This document shows positions 8,289 to 16,815 of a DNA stretch of 64,000 bases, piece by piece. The first letter of the stretch is position 1, and the number at the start of each line of letters is the position of its first letter. Origin of the DNA: Elusimicrobiota bacterium (GTDB taxonomy: Bacteria; Elusimicrobiota; Elusimicrobia; FEN-1173); NCBI GenBank assembly GCA_016714745.1, contig JADKCG010000018.1, positions 1 through 64,000 on the forward strand, given 5' to 3'. The notes below the pieces were generated by a model, which ran no database searches, had not been told where the DNA came from, and saw only the letters and a list, made by a program, of their open reading frames with translations. Made by a program: the position numbers and the translations under genes.

Positions 8289-10114
8289 CAGGCTACGATT
8301 ACCAATCCTTTCTCCAAAGTCCCTCTCGGCCCCATTGGGACCGTGTGGGCCTCAACCGCCGGGCGGGCGTCTGCGCGCCGCTGTTTTCTCTGCATACCAA
8401 AGAGAGCGTGGGGATCGGCGAGATCCCCGACCTAAAACCGTTCGTGGATTGGTGCGCCGGAACGGGCCTCTCTATTATTCAACTCCTGCCGCTCAACGAC
8501 GTGGGCTACGATTTCGCGCCCTACAGCGCCAAAAGTTCCTTTGCCCTCGACCCCATGTATCTCTCGCTGAGAAACATGGCCGGGGTCGATACCGACCGAT
8601 TCGAACCTGAAATCCAAAACATAGCCGAACGCTTTCCCATCGGCGGCCGGGTGAATTACGGGATCAAAGGCGCCAAAATGGACCTCCTTTGGCGGATGTT
8701 CACCCACCGCGATAAACCGGAAGATTCTCGGTTCCAATTGTATCGTCGACGCACCGCCTATTGGTTAAGGGACGACGCCCTCTTCAAAATATTGAAACAA
8801 CGGTTCCAAGGGGCCTCCTGGGAACAGTGGCCCGACCCCTATCGCGATCGAAAAGCCACGGTGCTCGATAAACTCGTCAGCGAAGAACGGGATTCCGTGC
8901 GGTTCCACGAATGGCTCCAGTGGCAGTTATACGAACAGTTTTTAGAGGTCAAAGCACACGCCAAACGGCGCGGAGTATTGCTGATGGGCGACATGCCTTT
9001 TTTAGTGGCGCGGGACTCCGCTGATGTTTGGGCGCATCCCAACTATTTCCGGTTAGACCTCTCCGCCGGCGCGCCGCCCGACCTCTATTTTGCTGGCGGC
9101 CAACGGTGGGGCATGCCCGCGTATAACTGGCCCGCCCTGGCGCGGGGCGATTACGATTATCTGGAACGCAAACTGCGTTATGCCGAGAACTTTTACGACA
9201 TGTATCGCATCGATCACGTCATCGGCGTTTTCCGCTTGTATACGATTCCTCTTTCCAGTCCGGCAGATCGCGGAGGTTTGGACGGCGTTTTTGAGCCGAA
9301 AGACGAACGGGGCTGGGAACAGCACGGCCGGCGCCTGCTGGAAGTCATGCTGGAAAGCACGCGCATGTTGCCCTGCGGTGAAGATTTGGGGGTTGTGCCG
9401 GCCTGCTCGTATAAGGTTCTGCGAGAACTGTCGATCCCCGGTTTGGATGTCCAACGTTGGGCGCGGGATTGGGGAAAGACGTATGGGTTTAATTCTCCCG
9501 GCACCTATCGCCCCAACGCCGTGGCCGTCTGTTCCACCCACGACATGTCCATCGTGGCCGCCTGGTGGCAATACGAAGTCGCCACGGTCGACGATTATTT
9601 TCTTAAGATCAAATGCGAAACCCGTAAAATCCCTTACGAACCCCTGAAAGAAAAACTGTTCGTCCCGGACCAGGAGGCCCACGGCCGCCTCCATTGGCGG
9701 CCGGAGATCGACTCCGAAGAGGTTTTCCTCAAAGCCGTGGGTCTTGGCGCCGACGAAGCCGGCGACTTTTTGGACGTCTACCGGTCCACCCGCTGGGAAC
9801 GGGAAAAATTCTGGAACTTTTTGGGGATGGAAGGGAAACCCACCTCTATTGCCACCCCCGATTTCGTTCGCCGCGCCTTAGAAAAAGCCGGCGAGACCGC
9901 CTCTGTTTTCAGCATTCAGCTTCTGCAAGATTGGCTCTACGCCGGCGGCGGTTTAGAGGGTCAAGATGTCTGGACAGCCCGCGTGAACCTTCCCGGCAGT
10001 GTGGCCGACACCAACTGGTCCTATGTCGTGCCTCTTTCGGTTGATTCTCTTCTTTCCTGGTCCGGCAACGCCGACATTTTGGAAGTGAACAAAAAGACCG
10101 GGCGATGCCCTTGA
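8285..10114 (+). CDS. malQ: 4-alpha-glucanotransferase (amylomaltase, GH77)
   Basis: Transfers alpha-1,4-glucan segments between maltodextrins or to glucose in glycogen or maltodextrin metabolism. 609 aa. GH77 landmarks: N-terminal GVCAPLFSLHTKESVGIGE, substrate loop YSAKSSFALDPMYL, nucleophile Asp in RIDHVIGVFR, acid/base Glu in CGEDLGVVPA and the transition-state Asp in STHDMS. The start ATG 8285 overlaps the hemY stop (ATGA); the longer frame from 8195 is antecedent coding sequence in another frame. It is followed, with overlap, by an ABC ATPase gene. Its place between haem and transporter genes looks like operon proximity rather than shared function. Confidence 0.94.
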   Translation: MTGYDYQSFLQSPSRPHWDRVGLNRRAGVCAPLFSLHTKESVGIGEIPDLKPFVDWCAGTGLSIIQLLPLNDVGYDFAPYSAKSSFALDPMYLSLRNMAGVDTDRFEPEIQNIAERFPIGGRVNYGIKGAKMDLLWRMFTHRDKPEDSRFQLYRRRTAYWLRDDALFKILKQRFQGASWEQWPDPYRDRKATVLDKLVSEERDSVRFHEWLQWQLYEQFLEVKAHAKRRGVLLMGDMPFLVARDSADVWAHPNYFRLDLSAGAPPDLYFAGGQRWGMPAYNWPALARGDYDYLERKLRYAENFYDMYRIDHVIGVFRLYTIPLSSPADRGGLDGVFEPKDERGWEQHGRRLLEVMLESTRMLPCGEDLGVVPACSYKVLRELSIPGLDVQRWARDWGKTYGFNSPGTYRPNAVAVCSTHDMSIVAAWWQYEVATVDDYFLKIKCETRKIPYEPLKEKLFVPDQEAHGRLHWRPEIDSEEVFLKAVGLGADEAGDFLDVYRSTRWEREKFWNFLGMEGKPTSIATPDFVRRALEKAGETASVFSIQLLQDWLYAGGGLEGQDVWTARVNLPGSVADTNWSYVVPLSVDSLLSWSGNADILEVNKKTGRCP

Positions 10115-10866
10115 CGGACGACGTCATCGTCGTCGAAGGGCTGACCAAACGCTATAAAACAGTCACCGCTCTCGATGGTTTTTCAATGCGTGTTCGAAAG
10201 GGGGAAATCTACGGTCTGCTGGGCCCCAACGGCGCGGGGAAAACCACGGCTCTCCATGTTTTGATGGGGGTCCTCACTCCGACGGCGGGGCGGGTGACGG
10301 TGTTTGGCCATTCCCCGTTCGACGACCGTGAAACGCTGGCGCCCCGGGTTAACTTTTCCTCGGCCTACGTCCAGATGCCGTTCAATCTTTCCGCCCGTCA
10401 AAACCTGGACATTTTTGCCCGGCTCTATGGCCTCCCAGACCGTACCAACAAAATCGAATCCCTGCTGGCCGCGTTCAAATTGACCGCCATGGCCAAGAGC
10501 AAAACAGGCTCCCTTTCGTCGGGCGAACAAACGCGGCTCAACCTCTGTAAAGCGTTGTTAAATGACCCCGACCTTCTTTTTTTAGACGAACCCACCGCCA
10601 GCCTAGACCCCGACATCGCCGACCTGGTCCGCCGCACCCTGCACGATTTCCAAAAGAGAAAAGGGCTCACCATTGTTTATACATCCCACAACATGGCCGA
10701 GGTGGAAACTCTCTGCGACCGAGTCTTGTTTCTCCACCGAGGCAAAGCCATCACAGAAGGAACTCCCAAAGAGGTGGCCGACCGATTTAAAAAGGATTCG
10801 CTCGAGAAAGTCTTTATTCACCTCGCCCGCACCGGCGACGTGATGGACGCCGAGACCTCTCGGTAA
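10105..10866 (+). CDS. ABC transporter ATP-binding protein
   Basis: 253 aa ATPase of a second ABC-2 exporter. Walker A GPNGAGKT is at residues 40-47, signature LSSGEQ at 137-142, Walker B LLFLDE at 157-162 with PTASLDP following, and the switch His in TSHNMAE. The gene begins inside the last codons of malQ (ATG 10105) and is followed 10 bp later by the permease gene. The closest architectural parallels are drug, lipid or polysaccharide exporters; the cargo is not evident. Confidence 0.9.
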   Translation: MPLTDDVIVVEGLTKRYKTVTALDGFSMRVRKGEIYGLLGPNGAGKTTALHVLMGVLTPTAGRVTVFGHSPFDDRETLAPRVNFSSAYVQMPFNLSARQNLDIFARLYGLPDRTNKIESLLAAFKLTAMAKSKTGSLSSGEQTRLNLCKALLNDPDLLFLDEPTASLDPDIADLVRRTLHDFQKRKGLTIVYTSHNMAEVETLCDRVLFLHRGKAITEGTPKEVADRFKKDSLEKVFIHLARTGDVMDAETSR

Positions 10867-10876
10867 AAAATTCAAA

Positions 10877-11674
10877 ATGATCTCTTTCAATCGAATCCTC
10901 ACCATCGTCCGCCGCTACATCCTCATCCATTTCAAAAGCCCCGCGCGCCTGTTGGACCTTTTTTTCTGGCCCGTCATGGAACTTTTCGTCTGGGGTTTTT
11001 TTACGGTATACCTCAAAAATTCAAATCTCGATTCCACCGGCCGCCTCGTCGTCACTTTGATCAATGCCCTGGTTTTCTGGGACATTTTGTATCGATCTCA
11101 ACAGGCCTTAAGTTTGGCGTTCATGGAAGAACTGTGGACGCGAAACGTGCTGAACCTATTGATCTCGCCTTTACGCACGCGGGAATGGGTGCTTGGCGCA
11201 TACCTCTACGGCATGATCAAAACCGGAATTATCGTTCTGATCCTGCTCGTGCTCGCCAGCGTGCTCTACGCCTTTCATATATCTTCTTTGGGCTTCTCTT
11301 TCATCCCTTTGGCGTTCAATTTATTGCTTTTCGGATACGCCATGGGCCTATTCACCACAGGCCTCCTGCTCCGCTGGGGCCATGCCGCTGAGGCCTTGAT
11401 CTGGGGCGTGCCATTTTTAATCCAGCCGTTCTCAGCGATTTTCTATCCCGTCTCCGTCTACCCCGCGTGGCTAAAACCCATCGTGTTGGCTCTTCCCAGC
11501 ACCCATGTCATGGAAGCCATGCGACACGTCATCGACACCGGCCAATTCCCCTGGCCCTCTTTTTGGATCGCCCTGGGTCTTAATGTTTTATTTACACTCT
11601 TCTTCAGCTGGTTTTGCCTCCGCATGCTCGAACGAGGCCGCTCCAACGGCCAACTCGTCCGCATGTCCGGATAA
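10877..11674 (+). CDS. ABC-2 type transporter permease
   Basis: 265 aa with six hydrophobic segments, starting with MISFNRILTIVRRYILIHFKSPARLLDLFFWPVMELFVWG. This arrangement (cytoplasmic amphipathic N-terminus, first helix with FWP) is typical of ABC-2 membrane proteins. The C-terminal half contains PFLIQPFSAIFYPVSVYPAWLK, the conserved loop before the last helices of this family. It is the partner of the ATPase encoded immediately upstream and the last protein gene before tRNA-Met. Confidence 0.87.
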   Translation: MISFNRILTIVRRYILIHFKSPARLLDLFFWPVMELFVWGFFTVYLKNSNLDSTGRLVVTLINALVFWDILYRSQQALSLAFMEELWTRNVLNLLISPLRTREWVLGAYLYGMIKTGIIVLILLVLASVLYAFHISSLGFSFIPLAFNLLLFGYAMGLFTTGLLLRWGHAAEALIWGVPFLIQPFSAIFYPVSVYPAWLKPIVLALPSTHVMEAMRHVIDTGQFPWPSFWIALGLNVLFTLFFSWFCLRMLERGRSNGQLVRMSG

Positions 11675-11737
11675 CCGGGGTTCCCCACACCCGATTTTTT
11701 CCCGATCCATATTCAAAAGTGCTAAAATGGCGCGAAC

Positions 11738-11811
11738 GGCGGGGTAGCTCAGCTGGTTAGAGCACACGCTTCATAAGCGTGGGGTCGAGGGTTCAAGTCC
11801 CTCCCCCGCTA
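11738..11811 (+). tRNA. tRNA-Met (CAT)
   Basis: A complete cloverleaf: acceptor GGCGGGG with CCCCGCT (one G-U), D arm GCTC/GAGC, anticodon stem CACGC/GCGTG with loop TTCATAA (CAT at 11772-11774), T arm GAGGG/CCCTC with TTCAAGT. CCA is not encoded. The paired first position argues for elongator rather than initiator Met; a lysidine-modified Ile tRNA (also CAT) cannot be excluded. An extended -10-like TGCTAAAAT sits about 10 nt upstream. Confidence 0.95.
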
Positions 11812-11836
11812 CTTTAATGCACTATTATTAAACAAG

Positions 11837-11870
11837 AAAACCACACTTTAATTCGAGGTGTGGTTTTTTT
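11837..11870 (+). terminator. Rho-independent terminator after tRNA-Met
   Basis: ACCACAC pairs with GTGTGGT across a loop of about 12 nt and is followed by seven T. It lies 26 nt after the tRNA end. The A-tract before the stem makes it potentially bidirectional. Confidence 0.85.
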
Positions 11871-12357
11871 GTTGGTCCTCGCCCAGGTGTTTGACGTCTT
11901 TCCCGCAACACCCAAGCACAAGGCAATGTCCTGGTTGACAGATTCGCCGCCCAAAATATTCTGTTGACTGTCTCTTTTTTCACCACCATCTATGGTATGG
12001 TGTGTGACCCCCGCGGACACCTCTGGACCCCGGGGGGAGAACTGTTTGGCAACCGCCAGATGGCTGTAATTGGCCCCCTCAAAGGGGTGGTAGAAGGTTG
12101 TTTAGATATCCAAACTCTTCTCCCTTTGCCCAACCCCAGCGGGGTTCATTCCGATTGACTCTGCCCCAGAAAGTGCTATACTAGTTCCCGTTAACCCATA
12201 GCCCTTCACCGATGGGACAATTCTGAGAAAGTCCGTGGCGGTTGAATCGGATGCCAGAATCGGGGGGGGGGGGGGTGGCCCAGAAATATCATACCCCCAA
12301 AAAACAAATACATAACAATCGTTATTAGATTTTAATTTTTTACAAAAATGTTGTCTG
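11871..12357. other. Intergenic region between converging units
   Basis: No convincing reading frame on either strand. It contains a promoter-like pair on the plus strand (12155-12182) and a run of 14 G at 12262-12275. Confidence 0.6.
12155..12182 (+). promoter_or_regulatory. Orphan sigma-70-like promoter
   Basis: TTGACT at 12155-12160 and TATACT at 12177-12182 with a 16-nt spacer. No plus-strand protein frame follows. The next 100 nt contain several short inverted repeats before the G14 run, so a small RNA transcript is possible. Confidence 0.45.
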
Positions 12358-12669
12358 TTAACTGTCTTTGACAAAAACCTCGCAAATGTTTTTGATATTT
12401 TTTAGGGAAGCATTACTGAAATAATCGGTCTGTCCGTTGGCGCGGGTGACCACGACGTTTGGACCCTCCTCACACCGGTCCATGCAACCGGATTTGCAGA
12501 TCCGGACCTTCCCAGCAAGACCCTTATCCAAAACCATTTTGCGAAGCCTCTCCACTATTTCCTGGCCTTCCCGGCCAGCATTGGCGCAGGCCGTCCGTTC
12601 GCCCGGGGCGCGTTGGTGGGTGCAAACAAACACCATGGTTTCAAAGGGCAGGGGGGATTTTGCCGTCAT
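12358..12669 (-). CDS. Thioredoxin-like [2Fe-2S] ferredoxin
   Basis: 103 aa. The pattern MVFVCTHQRAPGERTACAN followed by ICKSGCMDRCEEGPNVVV has the Cys spacing of the thioredoxin-like [2Fe-2S] ferredoxin family (also seen in NuoE-type and 'putative (2Fe-2S) ferredoxin' proteins). It is the last gene of the leftward futalosine cluster, and its start overlaps the mqnC stop. It might supply electrons to the radical SAM enzymes MqnE and MqnC; this is inference from position only. Confidence 0.85.
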   Translation of the reverse strand: MTAKSPLPFETMVFVCTHQRAPGERTACANAGREGQEIVERLRKMVLDKGLAGKVRICKSGCMDRCEEGPNVVVTRANGQTDYFSNASLKNIKNICEVFVKDS

Positions 12670-13694
12670 TTCACACCACTATAGGTGGTGGTGCGTTGAA
12701 CGGGAGTAAACCCGGCTTCTTGAATTAAACGGGTCACTTCACCGGTGGACGCTTTGTTAACAAACCCGGCCGCGGCATGGACATTTTCATCTATCAGGGT
12801 CCCACCAAAATCGTCTGCCCCGAAATGGAGTGATACCTGGCCCGCTTTCTTCCCTTCGCTGAACCAAGAGGCCTGAATATGGTCAAAATTGTCCAAATAG
12901 ACCCGGGAAGCGGACAGCATGCGGAGGTAGGGCACCGGCCCGGTTCGGGAGGGGTGACGGCGTTCCAAAACAGTGTTTTGGGGTTTGAAACTCCAGGGGA
13001 TGAAAGCCGTAAACCCATGGGTTTCATCTTGCAGGGTTCGGATTCTGTCCCAGTGTTCCACAATGTCGTCCGGGGTTTCCACGTGGCCATACATCATGGT
13101 GGCGGTACTCTTAAATCCGAGTTTATGGGCCGCCCGGTGAACTTCCATCCACTTTTCCGCCCCGCCCTTTTTGTGAGCCAGTTTTTCCCGCACCCGGTCT
13201 GAAAGGACTTCTGCCCCGCCCCCCGGCAACGTCCGTTGGCCAGCCTCCCACAGGGCCTTAAGCACTCCTTCAATGGTGGTTCGGGCCACCTCAGCCATGG
13301 TCTGCACTTCTGAGACCGTAAAGCAGTGGGGGGTCACCTGGGGAAACCGCCGTTTCATTTCTCGGACAATATCGGTGTAATAAGACAGGGGGAGCGCCCG
13401 GTTATGCCCGCCCTGGAGTAAAATGGTGGTCGCCCCCTGGCTAACGGCGTTGCCCACCTTTTCCATGACCTGGTCGAGGGTGAGGGCATAGGCGTCTTTA
13501 TCTTTTGGCCTCCGGTAAAAGGCGCAAAAGAGGCAATCTGTATCGCAAATATTGGTGTAGTTGGGGTTTGAATCCACCACATAAGTCACTTGGGTGGGAT
13601 TGGTCTTTTTGGCACGGACCGACTGGGCCAAGGCCCCCAGTTCCAAGAGGGGGGCGTCTTCGGTGAGGAGGAACCGACCCTCCTCCGACGTCAG
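12666..13694 (-). CDS. mqnC: Dehypoxanthine futalosine cyclase, radical SAM
   Basis: Cyclises dehypoxanthine futalosine in menaquinone synthesis. The radical SAM cluster is CDTDCLFCAF; other conserved stretches are NPNYTNIC, LLQGGHN, LPGGGAEVLS and the C-terminal HFGADDFGGTLIDENVH. Homology extends upstream of the first ordinary start (TTG 13646): LTSEEGRFLLTEDAPLLELGA matches the family N-terminus. The only start codon there is CTG 13694, which overlaps the mqnA stop as CTGA. I therefore extend the gene to 13694 (342 aa, normal length). An ATG-to-CTG sequence error is an alternative. Confidence 0.92.
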   Translation of the reverse strand: MTSEEGRFLLTEDAPLLELGALAQSVRAKKTNPTQVTYVVDSNPNYTNICDTDCLFCAFYRRPKDKDAYALTLDQVMEKVGNAVSQGATTILLQGGHNRALPLSYYTDIVREMKRRFPQVTPHCFTVSEVQTMAEVARTTIEGVLKALWEAGQRTLPGGGAEVLSDRVREKLAHKKGGAEKWMEVHRAAHKLGFKSTATMMYGHVETPDDIVEHWDRIRTLQDETHGFTAFIPWSFKPQNTVLERRHPSRTGPVPYLRMLSASRVYLDNFDHIQASWFSEGKKAGQVSLHFGADDFGGTLIDENVHAAAGFVNKASTGEVTRLIQEAGFTPVQRTTTYSGVK

Positions 13695-14521
13695 TCGACG
13701 TTCACCGCCTTTTCATGAGTGCCTGATTCGATTTGTGCCCTCATCCCTAAGCAACACACCCTCTTTTTTCGGCCGGTCACGAAGTCCCGAAAAAGCGACT
13801 CTGATTGGTCCTCGCGCTCTCCCAACCGATAAATAAACCCACCAAAATAGTCCATCAACCGTTGGGAGGGCAATTTCAAAGATTTTGCCTCCTGCCGGGC
13901 AACCCGGTCAGGGTTTCGATCGAATTCGGACAGCGCCGCATCCAGGGACCCGATAAGCTCTTCCCTCAGATACCGGGGAACTGTTCGACGCACCACCCAG
14001 CGGGCAAACACAAAAGGGCCCCCGTGCCAGGCATGCCATTGTTCCCCCAGATCTGTCATGTGAGGGAACTCCCGCAAAAGGTTTTGCGCGGGGACCAGCG
14101 CAGAGTCTCCTATCACTAAACGGGCCCCATCGTCGTCATGGAACCCATCGACCATATTCACCGAAAACCCCTCGCGCCCCTCCAACAAGACTTTCAAAAG
14201 TTGAACGGAGGTCGACGTTTGGTCCGTCACTCCGATTTGGGTCCAGTCCAAATCTTCCCATGGCCGTTTTGAAAAGAGGATCACGCTCATGGCCTGCCGT
14301 TTGACGGCGATCCCAAACCGTCCCAGGGGCTCAAAACGGTCCTCCAGCCGCCATGCTTCCACCACAGGCAACACTCCAGCGTCAATTATTTCTTCGTCCG
14401 CCCATTGGGCCAACATCCTGGGCGATGGACACGGAACGGTTTTCCATGGCAACCCCAACCGAAAGGGCACCGTGTTCGTAAAGCAAGCTCGCCCACCCGA
14501 ACAGAACTGGGAACTGTTCAA
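13691..14521 (-). CDS. mqnA: Chorismate dehydratase
   Basis: First committed enzyme of the futalosine pathway, converting chorismate to 3-enolpyruvylbenzoate. 276 aa, periplasmic-binding-protein-like fold without a signal peptide. Family features: FTNTVPFRLGLP near the N-terminus, DAGVLPVVEAWRL, GDSALVPAQN and WHAWHGGPFVFARWVV. It lies between mqnE and mqnC, the usual company, with a 3-bp gap from mqnE and an overlap with mqnC. The start TTG 14521 is the first in the frame. MqnD is a related family, but the C-terminus fits MqnA better. Confidence 0.88.
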   Translation of the reverse strand: MNSSQFCSGGRACFTNTVPFRLGLPWKTVPCPSPRMLAQWADEEIIDAGVLPVVEAWRLEDRFEPLGRFGIAVKRQAMSVILFSKRPWEDLDWTQIGVTDQTSTSVQLLKVLLEGREGFSVNMVDGFHDDDGARLVIGDSALVPAQNLLREFPHMTDLGEQWHAWHGGPFVFARWVVRRTVPRYLREELIGSLDAALSEFDRNPDRVARQEAKSLKLPSQRLMDYFGGFIYRLGEREDQSESLFRDFVTGRKKRVCCLGMRAQIESGTHEKAVNVD

Positions 14522-14524
14522 AAT

Positions 14525-15713
14525 TTATCGTGCCCGTCCTTGACAACCCAACAAATGGGGCCTCGTTCTCCTAAGGGAACGCCAAAGTCGACAAAGAAAT
14601 TTCATCGGCCTTGGAGCCAAGGTTGCCCCGGTTTCTTCCCCAAACACCTTTACCACATCATAAAGCGCATCCCGTTCCACGGGAATACACCCCGCTTCCC
14701 GAATAATCCGCACCAACCGGTCCCGGGCCATCCCCACGGGGGTCTCCGCCTTGGCCGCGTGCATAATGCGCTCTTCCAAAATGGTCCCATCCACATCGTC
14801 CGCGCCGAAGCGGAGCGCCATGGAACATGTTTCCTCGCCCACGGTGACCCAATAGGATTTGATGTGGTCGAAATTGTCCAACAGAAGACGCGAGACAGCG
14901 ATGGTTTTGAGATCGTCGATGGAAGAGGTCTGTCGTTCCACAATCCCCGTTTGGCCTGGTTGAAACGCCAGCGGAATGAACGACAAAAACCCGCCGGTTT
15001 CGTCTTGCAGGTCCACGGAGTTTCATCATGTGGTCCAACCGTTCGTCGATGGTTTCAATGTGACCATAGAGCATTGTCGCGTTGGACCGAATCCCCAACT
15101 CATGGGCCGTGCGATGCACCTCCGACCATTTCGACCAACCGATTTTGAACGGAAACAAAGCTTTCCGCACCCTCTCACTAAAAATCTCCGCCCCGCCCCC
15201 CGGAAGACACACCAACCCTTCGTCCTTAAGCCGTTGGAGAACCTCCCGAATGGAAATCTTCTCTTTCCGCGCGAAATAGTCGATTTCTACCGCGGTGTAA
15301 GCTTTCAACTGAATGTGGGGATACGCTTTCCGAATCACCCGAAGCACGTTGAGATAATCATCAAACGACCATTTGCTGTAAAGCCCGCCAACAATATGCA
15401 CTTCCCTCAATTCCGGCGAAAGCCGGTCCAAAATGTCTTTTTCAGAGAGAACATACGCGTTGGGTTTGCCTTCTTTCGTGGCGTAGTCGCAAAATTTGCA
15501 AGACAAAACACAAATATTGGTGGGATTGATCTGCCGATTAAAAACAAACGTCGCCCGCCGCCCGTGCCGTTTTTGCCGCACCTGGTCCGCCAACCAGCCC
15601 ACGCCCAACAGATCCGGACTGTCAAAGAGCGCCCGCCCGTCGTCGATGTCAAGACGGTCGCCCCGTTCCATTTTATCCCAAATGAGTGGAAGTTTTTTGT
15701 CGGTAAAAATCAC
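14525..15713 (-). CDS. mqnE: Aminodeoxyfutalosine synthase, radical SAM, frameshifted
   Basis: Joins 3-enolpyruvylbenzoate to SAM-derived adenosyl to form aminodeoxyfutalosine. The N-terminal frame from GTG 15713 carries the cluster motif CVLSCKFCDY, LREVHIVGGLYSKW and LPGGGAEIFSERVR. The second frame holds ETGGFLSFIPLAFQP, the DNFDHIKSYW region and HFGADD-like RFGADDVDGTI. The junction is near 15015, where CGTGGAC reads correctly as CGTGAC, so one extra base is implied. Joined length is about 395 aa, a little long at the C-terminus. It is first in the mqnE-mqnA-mqnC-ferredoxin unit and starts 10 bp after the decayed toxin gene. Confidence 0.9.
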
Positions 15714-15723
15714 GCTAATTCCT

Positions 15724-16101
15724 TTACGGCCGGAAGGGGATCAACCGAAGATCGGCTATTGGGCGAAAATGTTTGACGTTGCCTGACACCAACATCATAT
15801 TCTTTTCGACGGCCGTGGCGGCGATGAGGGCGTCGCCGGCCCGCAGGTGGTGAGACAGAGAGAACTGCTCAATGTAGACGAGCGCTCGATGTCCAATGTT
15901 TTCATTTAAAGGGAGAATTTCAAACTGAAGCCTCGTGAGCGTGAATTTAACCGCTTGATGATGGGCTTTCGAATGAGCCCCTTGCAGAAGCTCCATGTAG
16001 CTTTGTGCGGAAAGAGCCCGGGAAGGGGCTTCATCAATGACGCGCACGGCGTTGTCGTTGCCTCTCTGGTACTAAATGAAGACATCCGTGTCAAAGATCA
16101 C
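15724..16101 (-). pseudogene. PIN-domain (VapC-like) toxin with internal stop
   Basis: From GTG 16101 the frame reads VIFDTDVFI, then TAG (16072-16074), then YQRGNDNAVRVIDEAP through to GDALIAATAVEKNMMLVSGNVKHF. Family members have Trp at the stop position (I-W-Y-x-R-G-N), so TGG has become TAG. The conserved PIN acidic residues are present (FDTDV; DALIAA; the N of SGNVKHF). Intact length would be 125 aa. It overlaps the end of the upstream antitoxin frame by 11 bp. A single sequence error would restore it; the antitoxin is damaged too, which favours true decay. Confidence 0.75.
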
Positions 16102-16326
16102 GGAATCGCCCGCCCCGGAGTTCCTCCATGACTTGATGAACGGGTTTTCCGGTCTTTTCGATACATGCCGAACATCGGACAATCCTGTGCCCTCACGCGG
16201 GTCCATTTTCAACGGGGATAATGGTCCCGATTTTTCCTAACAGAGGAGAGTGACCTTTTCCCTTCGATCCAAAGCTCTCAACACCTGCTTCATTTTGGTT
16301 CTTAAATCAACCACCGTGGCGTTCAT
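16091..16326 (-). pseudogene. Antitoxin of the PIN toxin, frameshifted
   Basis: ATG 16326 opens MNATVVDLRTKMKQVLRALDRREKVTLL. It then shifts frame to LGKIGTIIPVENGPA and again to VHQVMEELRGGRFRDL, ending at TGA 16091-16093. The three pieces together look like a Phd/YefM-type 'prevent-host-death' antitoxin: N-terminal DNA-binding part, GKxxGxIIPV hairpin and basic toxin-binding tail. At least two indels are required. A promoter and AGGAGG site precede it. Confidence 0.65.
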
Positions 16327-16350
16327 GGACCCTCCTATGTGTACACTCGT

Positions 16351-16378
16351 ATTATACATTAAATATCCAGCAAATCAA
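16351..16378 (-). promoter_or_regulatory. Promoter of the toxin-antitoxin remnant
   Basis: On the minus strand TTGATT (16373-16378) and a perfect TATAAT (16351-16356) are separated by 16 nt. An AGGAGG ribosome site (16331-16336) and ATG 16326 follow. The -10 region is embedded in GTATAATAC, a short palindrome suitable for autorepression. Confidence 0.7.
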
Positions 16379-16815
16379 GGGCGAGGTCCCTCACGTTGTC
16401 CGGATAAACGTTGACGTCAGGTGGCGACTCAAGTCCTGACGGTAAACGCCGGGATCCAACCTAAAAATCCCGGTAGACCCTTCGCGAATGACACCCACAA
16501 TGGGGTTATCTTCCGGAATCCTCAGAAATCTAAAATTCCAAATGGCTTCGTTATTTCGTTCTTGGAACCCTCCATGAGGGCGGGGTGGGAACAGGGCTCT
16601 TTCGATGGGGGGAAAGAGCCCCCGCTGTTTTGATGAAAAAATGGCTGAAACGTTGCCTGTGTTTGAATTGATTGTTTACAAAAAACTTACAAGTTGTTAA
16701 GGCGGTCTTAAGGTCGAACAATTACAATAATTGGGTCAAGTGAAACGCGGGCTCTCGCTCGCAGGGGCTGGGAATAAATGAGGTGTGGTCTAAACGCAAT
16801 GACGGGATATCGACA
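16379..16815. other. Intergenic region before the giant gene
   Basis: About 440 nt with no supported gene. A short open frame (16421-16633) has no recognisable features. Near 16668-16700 an AT-rich stretch with TTGATT and AACTTACAAGTT probably contains the promoter of the giant gene, but I cannot define it. Confidence 0.5.

Noticed and set aside
16421..16633. 70-codon open frame before the giant gene
   Set aside because: No ribosome site, no motif, and composition unlike the neighbouring genes.
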